Shown piece by piece: positions 6,294 to 13,504 of a DNA stretch of 13,504 nt; position 1 is the first letter of the stretch, and each line of letters starts with the position of its first letter. Source of the stretch: an uncultured Mesocricetibacter sp. (GTDB lineage Bacteria; Pseudomonadota; Gammaproteobacteria; Enterobacterales; Pasteurellaceae); contig CAJPST010000038.1 of assembly GCA_905373425.1 (NCBI GenBank), positions 1 to 13,504 of the forward strand, given 5' to 3'. The translations under genes and the position numbers were made by a program. The notes under the pieces were generated by a model, which was given only the letters and a program-made list of their open reading frames with translations, was not told the origin of the DNA and made no database searches.

Positions 6294-8078
6294 TTAAAGC
6301 AATTGCCAACTTTGATCTTCAGGGTTGATCAGCAAATGCTGTTGGTGATGCGTCTGAAGAGTGGAGCGGTGTCCAACGCTGATAATGGTGGTTTGCGGTA
6401 GTTCTTCACGCAATAAACGATACATTGCATCTTCCAATCCTTCGTCCATACTCGCCGTCGCCTCATCTAGAAAAGCCGCTAATGGCTTGTGCATTAACAC
6501 TCGGGCAAAAGAAAGGCGTTGCTGTTCACCAAGGGAAAGCACGCGCGTCCAATCATTCTCCTGAGTTAATTTTTCTGCCAAATGTCCGAGCTGTACTTGT
6601 TGCATTATCTGAGCAGCTTTGGCTAAATCCACGTCCTCAGGGGCGACTTGCGGATAGAATAACGCATCGATTAAACGCCCTTGTGGCAAATAAGGCTTCT
6701 GCGATAAAAACAACACGTCATGCTGCGGGCAACGCACAGTTCCTTCAGAATAAGCCCATAAACCCGCGATAGTTCTCAATAAAGTAGTTTTACCCGATCC
6801 AGACGGTCCCTTAATTAATAGCGATGAGCCTTGTGGCAGATGTAAATTAAGATTTTTGATTAAGGCTTCGCCCGTCGGTTTATTGACTGTCAGATTTTCA
6901 AATTCCACCGCAGTTTCCGTCGGCTGAATAACGATATTGGCGGCTTGGTTAGCTTGTTCTATCGCAGTATGAAAACCGGTTAAACGATCCAACACCGCAC
7001 GATAACCGGCAAAATCATCATAAGAATTACGGAAAAAGGACAATGCGGATTGCACTTTACCAAAAGCCTGTGCGGTTTGAATTAAATCGCCCAATTCGAT
7101 CTGCTTGCTGAAATAACGCGAAGCCTGAATAATAAAAGGAAAAATTACCGAAACTTGGGAAACCACAAAGTTAAAACCGGATAATTTCAAAGTACGGAAT
7201 ACCATTTGCCAAACGTTTTGGATGATTCTATCAAACTGTTGAAACAAAACGCTCTTTTCCATTTTTTCACCACGAAAAAAAGCAATGCTCTCTGCGTATT
7301 CTTTAATCCGAATCAGGGAATAACGGTAATTTGCGGTTAAGCGTTCATTGACAAAATTTAAATTAATTAACGGACGACCAATTTTAAAAGCAAACACACT
7401 GGTTACCAAAACATACATGAACACGAAATACACCATAGCATGGGAAATCGTTATGCCGGCAATGGTCATCGGTCCGGCCAGTCCCCATAGAATAATAGTA
7501 AAAGCAACAATCGATACTACGGCAGAAATCACGCCGGTCGCAAAACTAATGGAGCTGGAAACGTAGGACTGTACGTCTTGTTGGATCCGTTGATCCGGGT
7601 TATCTAATTGATTATAAACATATTGGGTTTTGTAATAGGCTTGGTTGTTAGTCCATTTTTCCACCATTTGTTCATTCAACCAAGTGCGCCATTGAATAGT
7701 GAAACGTTGAGTTAAATAATAAGTCAACAACACATTCGCCATGTGTACCGTTGCCAGCACGCAGAATACAATCATCTGAATCCAAAATATGCTTTCCTCC
7801 ATTTTCTGTAAGGCGTTATACATGGCTTTGTACCACTCGGAAAACAAAATATCCAGACGCACAGAAAGAAGGTTGAAGAAAACGATAATAACAAAATAAA
7901 TTATCGGCTGTAGCGTGCGTGTCGGCGTAAGATAACCTTTAGCCAGCAACCAAAATTGGCGCCCCCAACGGGTATTTTTTGCCAAAATATAAACGGCCAA
8001 GGGAAATACCACGGCAGTGATTGCCATGGCTTTTGAAATCCAAAGAAGAGAATCTAACAACTCTTGGGTATAGTCCAT
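6294..8078 (-). CDS. SbmA/YddA-type ABC transporter, fused permease and ATPase
   Basis: This is an inner-membrane exporter-fold protein of 594 residues, related to E. coli YddA and the BacA/SbmA permeases and, as I recall, to H. influenzae HI0036. Counting from the longer TTG start, hydrophobic segments lie near 20-38, 62-78, 102-126, 183-205, 212-236 and 305-325. The ATPase half shows Walker A GPSGSGKTT (428-436), Q464, the signature LSLGEQQR (518-525), Walker B with E543 (FLDEATASMD) and H574, so it should hydrolyse ATP. The signature has LSLGE in place of LSGGQ, which is usual in this subfamily. I choose the ATG at 8078 with GGAA upstream; the frame extends to a TTG at 8090. Substrate unknown: relatives move peptides or other hydrophilic compounds. 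It is divergent from yidE. Confidence 0.9.
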   Translation of the reverse strand: MDYTQELLDSLLWISKAMAITAVVFPLAVYILAKNTRWGRQFWLLAKGYLTPTRTLQPIIYFVIIVFFNLLSVRLDILFSEWYKAMYNALQKMEESIFWIQMIVFCVLATVHMANVLLTYYLTQRFTIQWRTWLNEQMVEKWTNNQAYYKTQYVYNQLDNPDQRIQQDVQSYVSSSISFATGVISAVVSIVAFTIILWGLAGPMTIAGITISHAMVYFVFMYVLVTSVFAFKIGRPLINLNFVNERLTANYRYSLIRIKEYAESIAFFRGEKMEKSVLFQQFDRIIQNVWQMVFRTLKLSGFNFVVSQVSVIFPFIIQASRYFSKQIELGDLIQTAQAFGKVQSALSFFRNSYDDFAGYRAVLDRLTGFHTAIEQANQAANIVIQPTETAVEFENLTVNKPTGEALIKNLNLHLPQGSSLLIKGPSGSGKTTLLRTIAGLWAYSEGTVRCPQHDVLFLSQKPYLPQGRLIDALFYPQVAPEDVDLAKAAQIMQQVQLGHLAEKLTQENDWTRVLSLGEQQRLSFARVLMHKPLAAFLDEATASMDEGLEDAMYRLLREELPQTTIISVGHRSTLQTHHQQHLLINPEDQSWQLL

Positions 8079-8197
8079 TTCCAATTCCAAGTTAATAAAA
8101 AATTTGCGTTATTTTTCAGTAATTTCATTAATTAGGCAAGAAAAATGTAGCAAACTTTCATTTTTTTGTTCCAGCGCAAGTTTTCAAATCAAAACAT

Positions 8198-8206
8198 TGT
8201 TATAAT
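8198..8206 (+). promoter_or_regulatory. Extended -10 promoter element for yidE
   Basis: TG-T-TATAAT: a perfect -10 at 8201-8206 with the TG extension. No good -35 stands at 17 bp, which is typical of extended -10 promoters. A start near 8213 gives a leader of about 33 nt. The remaining part of the 8079-8245 gap is AT-rich and must also hold the promoter of the divergent exporter gene, which I could not place with confidence. Confidence 0.6.
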
Positions 8207-8245
8207 TCTTGCAGAATTTTTAAAATTAACTAATGAGAGGTAATT

Positions 8246-9916
8246 ATGAGTGATATTGCTATCACGATTAGTATTCTAGCCCTCGTTGCCGTTATTGGTC
8301 TATGGATTGGGCATTGGAAAATAAAGGGAGTCGGATTCGGTATCGGCGGCGTGTTATTCGGCGGAATTTTGGTTTCCCACTTCACTAACCAGTATGGCTT
8401 GAAACTGGACGGACACGTCCTGCATTTTATTCAAGAGTTCGGCTTGATTTTGTTCGTTTATACTATCGGAATCCAAGTCGGTCCCGGCTTTTTTGCCTCG
8501 TTGCGCGAATCAGGCCTGAAATATAATGGCTTCGCCGCTTTGATCGTATTATTAGGTGCATTAACGGTGGTCATTTTATATAAAGCCGTTGATGTACCGT
8601 TGGAAGTGATTTTAGGTATTTATTCCGGCGCGGTAACCAACACACCATCACTCGGTGCGGGACAACAAATTCTGACCGAACTGACCAAAAACAATGTTAC
8701 CAATATCATGGGTATGTCCTATGCGGTCGCCTATCCTTTCGGGATTTGCGGAATTCTATTGACCATGTGGCTGGTAAGATTGTTTTTTAAAGTGAAAGTA
8801 GACGATGAAGCGGTTAAATTCGATAAAGAAAGTGGTCATAACCGTGAAAACTTACGCACGATGAACATTCGCGTCACTAATAAAAATTTAGAGGGTTTGC
8901 CGCTAAAAGAGATTCCCGGCTTCGAAACCAGAGATGTGGTATGTACGCGTTTGAAACGCGGAGAAAATATCAGCGTACCGAAAGCAGATACGGAAATTTT
9001 TATTGATGACTTTCTACATATGGTCGGCGAAATGTCCGCTCTGAGAAAAATGCAGTTAGTCATTGGTGAAGAAGTTGACGTCTCTCTTTCCACCGTTGGT
9101 GGAGAATTACGTTCTGAACGGGTGGTAGTGACCAATGAAAAAGTGTTGGGCAAAAAAATCCGCGATGTCGGCATTCACCAAAAATACGGCGTAGTAATCT
9201 CACGCTTAAACCGTGCCGGGATCGAGTTAGTACCTTCCGCCAATACTTCGTTACAATTCGGTGACGTTTTACACTTGGTCGGACGCGTTGATGTAATGGC
9301 TAACGCTATTTCCGTCATCGGTAATACCCAATCTAAACTGCAACAAGTGCAAATGTTACCGGTCTTTATCGGGATCGGCTTGGGCGTATTGCTCGGCTCC
9401 ATTCCATTCCATATTCCCGGCATTCCGGTGCCACTAAAACTCGGCTTGGCAGGCGGTCCGTTAGTTGTCGCATTAATTTTGGCACGTATCGGTAGTATCG
9501 GAAAACTCTATTGGTTTATGCCGCCAAGTGCTAACCTTGCATTACGCGAAATTGGGATCGTACTGTTCCTTGCCGTGGTCGGCTTAAAATCCGGCGGAAA
9601 TTTCGTGCAAACCTTAACGGAAGGTAACGGACTGGAATGGATGGGTTACGGCATTTTCATCACCTTTATTCCATTGCTGGTTGTCGGCATTATCGCTCGC
9701 TTATATGCCAAAATGAACTATCTAAGCCTGTGCGGATTATTGGCGGGCTCTATGACGGATCCTCCGGCACTTGCATTTGCCAACGCCATCAAAGAAGAAA
9801 ATGGTGCCGCCGCCCTCTCCTACGCCACTGTTTACCCGTTGGTCATGTTCCTCAGGATCATTTCTCCACAAATCCTCGCCATTTTGCTTTGGACAGGTGC
9901 TGCAGTAGCTATGTAG
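8246..9916 (+). CDS. yidE: AAE-family transporter YidE with two RCK_C domains
   Basis: This 556-residue inner-membrane transporter belongs to the aspartate:alanine exchanger (AAE) family, close in length to E. coli YidE and, as I recall, H. influenzae HI0035. The two-fold design is visible. An N-terminal membrane half carries the motif [14 protein letters not shown] (127-140). A cytosolic middle holds two RCK_C/TrkA_C domains (about 205-275 and 290-355; [10 protein letters not shown] and [11 protein letters not shown] are their matching ends). A C-terminal membrane half carries [13 protein letters not shown] (500-512). An exchange role for acidic or small amino acids is inferred from the family; YidE's own substrate is not established. 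A GAGAGG ribosome site precedes the ATG. No USS lies inside the gene. It ends with a strong terminator. Confidence 0.94.
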   Translation: MSDIAITISILALVAVIGLWIGHWKIKGVGFGIGGVLFGGILVSHFTNQYGLKLDGHVLHFIQEFGLILFVYTIGIQVGPGFFASLRESGLKYNGFAALIVLLGALTVVILYKAVDVPLEVILGIYSGAVTNTPSLGAGQQILTELTKNNVTNIMGMSYAVAYPFGICGILLTMWLVRLFFKVKVDDEAVKFDKESGHNRENLRTMNIRVTNKNLEGLPLKEIPGFETRDVVCTRLKRGENISVPKADTEIFIDDFLHMVGEMSALRKMQLVIGEEVDVSLSTVGGELRSERVVVTNEKVLGKKIRDVGIHQKYGVVISRLNRAGIELVPSANTSLQFGDVLHLVGRVDVMANAISVIGNTQSKLQQVQMLPVFIGIGLGVLLGSIPFHIPGIPVPLKLGLAGGPLVVALILARIGSIGKLYWFMPPSANLALREIGIVLFLAVVGLKSGGNFVQTLTEGNGLEWMGYGIFITFIPLLVVGIIARLYAKMNYLSLCGLLAGSMTDPPALAFANAIKEENGAAALSYATVYPLVMFLRIISPQILAILLWTGAAVAM

Positions 9917-9946
9917 CAAAGGGGTTAAGAAAACAACATAAAAAAC

Positions 9947-9978
9947 GACCGCACTTTAGATTCTCCCAAAGTGCGGTC
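9947..9978. terminator. Inverted USS pair, bidirectional terminator
   Basis: A perfect 11-bp stem (GACCGCACTTT at 9947-9957, AAAGTGCGGTC at 9968-9978) has a 10-nt loop. On + it is followed by ATTTTTT; on - the A-run at 9941-9945 supplies the U-tail. It lies 30 bp past the yidE stop. Both arms are complete USS cores (9948-9956 reverse, 9969-9977 forward), the known Pasteurellaceae habit of using USS pairs as terminators. Confidence 0.93.
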
Positions 9979-10019
9979 ATTTTTTCCGTAGTTTTTCAGC
10001 TAATGCATAAAATTTACGT

Positions 10020-10025
10020 TATAAT
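10020..10025 (+). promoter_or_regulatory. -10 element upstream of the second ABC exporter
   Basis: TATAAT, a perfect -10. The best nearby -35 (TTCAGC at 9995-10000, 19-bp spacing) matches only 3 of 6. A start near 10032 would put the hairpin at 10037-10061 almost at the mRNA 5' end. Confidence 0.5.
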
Positions 10026-10036
10026 AACCCCTCTTT

Positions 10037-10061
10037 AAGGCAACAGCTCTTATGTTGCCTT
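10037..10061 (+). other. Leader hairpin of the second ABC exporter
   Basis: A perfect 9-bp inverted repeat (AAGGCAACA at 10037-10045, TGTTGCCTT at 10053-10061) has a 7-nt loop. It contains an in-frame ATG at 10052 and lies just before the preferred ribosome site (TAAGG, 10069-10073). There is no T-run after it, so it is not an intrinsic terminator. mRNA stabiliser, attenuation element or protein-binding palindrome are all possible. Confidence 0.5.
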
Positions 10062-10081
10062 CCATGTTTAAGGTTAAAAGA

Positions 10082-11926
10082 ATGTTAGATAAAATTTATA
10101 CTTGGTTTGAAAATCGCCTAAATGCCTATCCTGAAGGTGAGCCGACGCCACCTAAAAAGGGGCTTTTTCGTTTTATTTGGTCTAGCATTGATGGCATGAA
10201 AGGTTGGATTTTTCTTTTAGCGATATTCAACATCGGTAACGGTGTGATAGAAGCTCTTTTGATGAAATTTATGGGGTTGTTGGTAGATTGGTTAGGTGTT
10301 TATACGCCGGCAACTCTATGGCAGGAAAAAGGCCACTGGCTGATGGCAATGGTTGGATTGTTGCTGTTTAGCCTTTTGTGGACATTTTTAGCTTCCTCTG
10401 TGCGTTTTCAAACTTTGCAGGGTGTATTTCCGATGCGTTTACGTTGGAACTTTCACCGCCTAATGTTGGGACAAAGTTTGAGCTTCTACCAAGACGAATT
10501 TGCCGGGCGGGTTTCTGCCAAAGTAATGCAAACTGCCCTTGCCGTACGTGATACGGTGCTGACGATTGCCAATATGGTTGTTTATGTCGTCGTTTATTTT
10601 GTCACATCAGGCTTAGTGTTGGTGTCACTGGATAGTTGGTTCCTTGTGCCTTTCTGCATTTGGATTGTGCTTTTCATCACCATTTTACGCTTGTTAATTC
10701 CGCGTCTGGCTAAAACCGCCGAACGTCAGGCGGATGCTCGTTCTCTTATGACCGGACGTATTACCGACGCCTATTCTAATATTGCCACAGTGAAACTTTT
10801 CTCCCATGGTGCCCGTGAGGCCGGTTATGCTAAAAGCTCCATGGAAGAGTTTATGGTAACCGTCCATGCACAAATGCGTTTGGTCACTTCTTTAGATACT
10901 ATAACTTATATCAACAATGTTTTATTAATTTTAAGTACCGCTGTACTTGGTGTGATTTTATGGCAACAAGGCCTAGTCGGGGTAGGAGCCATTGCCACTG
11001 CAACAGCCATATCATTGCGGGTTGATGGGTTTTCACGTTGGGTTATGTGGGAATCGGCACGGTTGTTTGAAAATATAGGTGCGGTAAATGACGGTATGGA
11101 TACATTAACTAAACCGCAAACTATTTTGGATAAACCGAACTGCCCGCCGTTGAAGGTAACGCAAGGTGAGATTAAATTTAGCGATCTAAGCTTTGCCTAT
11201 GATCCGGCAAAACCCTTGTTAAACCATTTTAATTTAACCATTAAACCAGGGGAAAAAGTAGGTTTAATCGGGCGTTCCGGTGCAGGTAAATCGACCATCG
11301 TAAACCTACTTTTGCGTTTTTATGAAGCGCAACAAGGCACTATTACCATTGATGGACAAAACGTGTTAGATGTCAGCCAAGAAAGCCTTCGTAGCCAAAT
11401 TGGTTTGGTGACACAAGATACCTCGCTGTTGCATCGCTCGGTACGCGATAATATTATTTATGGACGTCCGAATGCAACTGATGAAGATATGATTAACGCA
11501 GCCAAGCGTGCAGAAGCGGCCGATTTTATTCCGTTTTTAAGTGATGCACAGGGTCGCAAGGGGTATGATGCGCATGTCGGTGAACGTGGAGTGAAACTCT
11601 CCGGCGGACAACGCCAGCGTATCGCCATTGCCCGCGTAATGTTAAAAGATGCTCCGATTTTGTTATTGGACGAAGCCACCAGTGCGTTGGATTCCGAAGT
11701 GGAAGCGGCGATTCAAGAAAGTTTGGATAAAATGATGGAAAACAAAACCGTTATAGCCATCGCTCACCGTTTATCCACGATTGCCGCGATGGATCGTCTG
11801 ATTGTGTTGGATCACGGACAAATCGTAGAACAAGGTACGCATGCTGAATTGCTCGCCCAAAACGGTCTTTACGCCAAATTATGGCAACACCAAAGTGGCG
11901 GTTTTTTGAGTGAACAGGCAGATTAA
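10082..11926 (+). CDS. MsbA-like ABC exporter, fused permease and ATPase
   Basis: This is an inner-membrane half-transporter, probably a homodimer, of 614 residues, the length I recall for the H. influenzae homologue HI1051. The exporter transmembrane domain spans about residues 38-330, with hydrophobic segments near 42-62, 86-106, 160-183, 186-206 and 277-295. The ATPase domain shows an aromatic FAYD A-loop (371-374), Walker A GRSGAGKS (397-404), Q445, LSGGQRQR (506-513), Walker B ILLLDEATSALD (526-537) and H562; all catalytic elements are intact. I choose the ATG at 10082, with AAGG 8 bases upstream. In-frame ATGs at 10052 and 10064 are possible, but 10052 lies inside the leader hairpin. 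The substrate cannot be told from sequence; multidrug or lipid export is the family's common role. Not MsbA itself, which is usually paired with lpxK. Confidence 0.9.
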   Translation: MLDKIYTWFENRLNAYPEGEPTPPKKGLFRFIWSSIDGMKGWIFLLAIFNIGNGVIEALLMKFMGLLVDWLGVYTPATLWQEKGHWLMAMVGLLLFSLLWTFLASSVRFQTLQGVFPMRLRWNFHRLMLGQSLSFYQDEFAGRVSAKVMQTALAVRDTVLTIANMVVYVVVYFVTSGLVLVSLDSWFLVPFCIWIVLFITILRLLIPRLAKTAERQADARSLMTGRITDAYSNIATVKLFSHGAREAGYAKSSMEEFMVTVHAQMRLVTSLDTITYINNVLLILSTAVLGVILWQQGLVGVGAIATATAISLRVDGFSRWVMWESARLFENIGAVNDGMDTLTKPQTILDKPNCPPLKVTQGEIKFSDLSFAYDPAKPLLNHFNLTIKPGEKVGLIGRSGAGKSTIVNLLLRFYEAQQGTITIDGQNVLDVSQESLRSQIGLVTQDTSLLHRSVRDNIIYGRPNATDEDMINAAKRAEAADFIPFLSDAQGRKGYDAHVGERGVKLSGGQRQRIAIARVMLKDAPILLLDEATSALDSEVEAAIQESLDKMMENKTVIAIAHRLSTIAAMDRLIVLDHGQIVEQGTHAELLAQNGLYAKLWQHQSGGFLSEQAD

Positions 11927-11940
11927 GCTTTAAGTGTTAT

Positions 11941-11955
11941 ACAACGTTTATTTAT
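11941..11955 (+). repeat. 15-bp direct repeat, copy 1
   Basis: ACAACGTTTATTTAT, 14 bp after the stop of the second ABC exporter gene. It is identical to copy 2, which begins exactly 60 bp downstream, and contains the palindrome AACGTT. Confidence 0.85.
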
Positions 11956-12000
11956 TCGCTACAAAATAAAGGCGCATACAAAATTTTTTCTTACTAACCA

Positions 12001-12015
12001 ACAACGTTTATTTAT
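12001..12015 (+). repeat. 15-bp direct repeat, copy 2
   Basis: The second ACAACGTTTATTTAT ends 11 bp before the heme lyase ATG. Between the copies lies AT-rich sequence with no hairpin or clear promoter that I can support. The 100-bp gap also lacks an obvious terminator for the preceding gene. Confidence 0.85.
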
Positions 12016-12026
12016 ATTAAGGTTTT

Positions 12027-13504
12027 ATGATCCCTGAACTAGGTTTTCTCGCATTATTGCTAGCTTTGACTTCTTCGGCATTACTCGCCGTTATCCCTCA
12101 TTTTGGGGTAGCTAAAAATAATTCCGCGCTTATCGGACTAACGTGGAATTTCAGCTATTTATTCGCCATCTTTACCACTATTTCCATTGGATGTTTAGCC
12201 TATTCCTTCGCGGTTGATGATTTTTCCATGGAATATATCGCTGCCCATTCGAACTCTCAATTACCGACATTTTTTAAAATTGCGGCTACTTGGGGAGGAC
12301 ACGAAGGTTCAATGTTATTTTGGTTGTTTGCATTGAGCGTTTGGGTGGTGGCATTTGCCTATTTTAGTCGTAACATTGATCCGATTATTGCCACACGCAG
12401 TCTTTCTGTTTTAGGGCTAATCTGTTTCGGCTTATGTCTTTTTATTATTTTTTTGTCTAACCCCTTTGCCCGAGTTTTTCCGATTCCTGCTGAAGGGCGT
12501 GATCTGAATCCTATGTTGCAAGATGTCGGATTGATTTTTCATCCGCCCTTGCTTTATCTCGGTTATGTTGGATTCGCGGTAAACTTTGCGCTCACTGTCG
12601 CTACGTTGTTGAGCGGGCATTTTGACGCGGCGGTGGCACGTTGGATGCGAAAATGGGTGTTGGTTTCTTGGTTATTTCTCACTCTTGGCATTATGCTCGG
12701 TTCTTGGTGGGCGTATTATGAACTGGGCTGGGGCGGCTGGTGGTTCTGGGATCCGGTGGAAAATGCCTCGTTAATGCCTTGGTTACTTGGATTAGCGTTG
12801 TTACATAGTCTGTCGGTGAGTGAACAACGCGGTATTTTTAATTATTGGACGATTTTATTTTCCCTGTTTGCTTTTGCCTTTAGTTTGCTCGGCACGTTTA
12901 TTGTACGCTCCGGCGTATTGACCTCGGTGCATGCCTTTGCGGTAGATAGTGAACGAGGCGGTGCATTATTATTGTTATTCTTTTTGCTGACTGTCGGCTC
13001 ACTTACCTTATTTGCATTGAAAGTGAATTTAACGCAAAGTGCGGTGCGTTTCTCCTTTATTTCGCGCGAAAGTTTACTATTATTGCTCAATGTGATTCTG
13101 ACTGTCGCCACTGTCAGTGTATTCCTCGGTACCTTTTATCCAATGTTATTCAGTGCGATGGGCTGGGGATCAATTTCTGTCGGACCGCCGTATTTTAACA
13201 GTATTTTCTTACCATTATTGACGTTGTTATTGACGGCTATGGTTTTAGTTCTTGCAACAAAATGGCAAAAAATTGACCGCACTTTATGCACCAAACGCCT
13301 ATGGCTTGCTTTACCGGCATCAGTTATTGCTTATGCGGTGATTTTTATCACGATTGGGCAGGAAGAAAGCCTGAAATTCAATGTTATGGCTTTTGTGTTG
13401 CTTGCATTAGCGGTTTGGGTGTTATTAGCTACTCTGTACGTAAATCCTTGCACACTTACGATAAAACGGCTGGGAATGATTTTTGCTCATTGCGGTGCGG
13501 CAGT
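12027..13504 (+). CDS. ccmF/nrfE: CcmF/NrfE-type cytochrome c heme lyase, 5' part
   Basis: This is a polytopic membrane protein that attaches heme to apocytochrome c on the periplasmic side. The frame runs open from the ATG at 12027 (AAGG 4 bases upstream, rather close) to the window edge: 492 codons of a protein usually near 630-650. The tryptophan-rich WWD heme-handling domain WGGWWFWDPVENASLMPW is at 235-252. Conserved histidines are visible at H172 (IFHPPL), H260 (ALLH) and H302 (SVHAF), matching the positions known in E. coli CcmF. Many hydrophobic helices are present. In a standard ccm operon ccmF follows ccmE directly; here an unrelated exporter precedes it, so the NrfE paralogue, serving nitrite reductase NrfA, is at least as likely. 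The family is certain, the paralogue is not. Confidence 0.93.
   Translation, partial: MIPELGFLALLLALTSSALLAVIPHFGVAKNNSALIGLTWNFSYLFAIFTTISIGCLAYSFAVDDFSMEYIAAHSNSQLPTFFKIAATWGGHEGSMLFWLFALSVWVVAFAYFSRNIDPIIATRSLSVLGLICFGLCLFIIFLSNPFARVFPIPAEGRDLNPMLQDVGLIFHPPLLYLGYVGFAVNFALTVATLLSGHFDAAVARWMRKWVLVSWLFLTLGIMLGSWWAYYELGWGGWWFWDPVENASLMPWLLGLALLHSLSVSEQRGIFNYWTILFSLFAFAFSLLGTFIVRSGVLTSVHAFAVDSERGGALLLLFFLLTVGSLTLFALKVNLTQSAVRFSFISRESLLLLLNVILTVATVSVFLGTFYPMLFSAMGWGSISVGPPYFNSIFLPLLTLLLTAMVLVLATKWQKIDRTLCTKRLWLALPASVIAYAVIFITIGQEESLKFNVMAFVLLALAVWVLLATLYVNPCTLTIKRLGMIFAHCGAA
13037..13045 (+). repeat. USS inside the heme lyase gene
   Basis: AAGTGCGGT in the phase Gln-Ser-Ala-Val (near residues 337-340), a different reading phase from the argH and argB/argC copies. 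Confidence 0.95.
13276..13284 (-). repeat. USS inside the heme lyase gene, reverse orientation
   Basis: ACCGCACTT on +, read as Asp-Arg-Thr-Leu in a hydrophilic loop after a membrane helix. It is 230 bp from the forward copy, too far for a hairpin terminator. Confidence 0.95.

Noticed and set aside
8079..8090. TTG start of the YddA-like exporter
   Set aside because: The ATG at 8078 has a suitable GGAA upstream. The extension adds only four residues; it cannot be fully excluded.
9637..10038. Open frame of 133 codons overlapping the end of yidE
   Set aside because: Out-of-frame shadow of yidE that runs through the terminator, with no recognisable protein features.
13021..13284. Inverted USS pair in the heme lyase gene acting as a terminator
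   Set aside because: The copies are about 230 bp apart within coding sequence and lack a T-run.
1..13504. A CRISPR array, prophage, insertion sequence, toxin-antitoxin or defence system
   Set aside because: I saw no regular repeat array, no transposase or phage genes, no terminal inverted repeats, and every long frame is explained by a known family.

Overview
The window is a chromosomal segment from a gamma-proteobacterium of the family Pasteurellaceae. The clearest sign is the 9-bp DNA uptake signal sequence (USS) core AAGTGCGGT, which I count 12 times on the two strands. It often carries the AT-rich flank typical of the Haemophilus/Aggregatibacter/Pasteurella type. The moderate base composition and the intact argE-argCB-argH set make an Aggregatibacter-like species my best guess. 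This is inference; the sequence alone does not fix the genus.

Layout. 1-137: short non-coding stretch with a hairpin and one USS. 138-1280 (-): argE, divergent from argC (1360-2382, +) and argB (2379-3152, +, 4-bp overlap with argC). The 79-bp gap between argE and argC holds a promoter and two tandem ArgR operator (ARG box) candidates spaced by 3 bp. argH (3268-4644, +) follows after 115 bp with its own palindromic leader. Next come the membrane protein gene yggT and the small DUF167 gene yggU, with a near-consensus promoter for yggT whose -35 lies inside the end of argH. On the minus strand are a secreted DUF1287 (YijF-like) protein (5630-6196) and, upstream of it, a fused SbmA/YddA-type ABC exporter (6294-8078). 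This exporter is divergent from yidE (8246-9916, +), an AAE-family transporter with two RCK_C domains. yidE ends in a textbook inverted-USS terminator. Then follow an MsbA-like ABC exporter (10082-11926, +) and the 5' part of a CcmF/NrfE-type cytochrome c heme lyase gene (12027 to the window end).

How the genes work together. ArgE, ArgC, ArgB and ArgH carry out four of the eight steps from glutamate to arginine; argA/argJ, argD, argF and argG must lie elsewhere. The rest is mainly envelope function: two ABC exporters, a putative amino-acid exchanger, a membrane protein, a secreted cysteine-hydrolase-like protein and cytochrome c maturation. I see no mobile elements, CRISPR arrays, tRNA or rRNA genes, no frameshifted genes, and no convincing new multi-gene system.

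The most interesting points are small in scale. A USS is embedded in both argC and argB so that the two enzymes share the same nine residues (KTPEKLTAL). A USS merges with the yggT promoter. A 9-bp hairpin occupies the leader of the second exporter. A 15-bp direct repeat sits upstream of the heme lyase gene. The DUF1287 gene has a USS on each side. There is no stretch over 300 bases without a gene.
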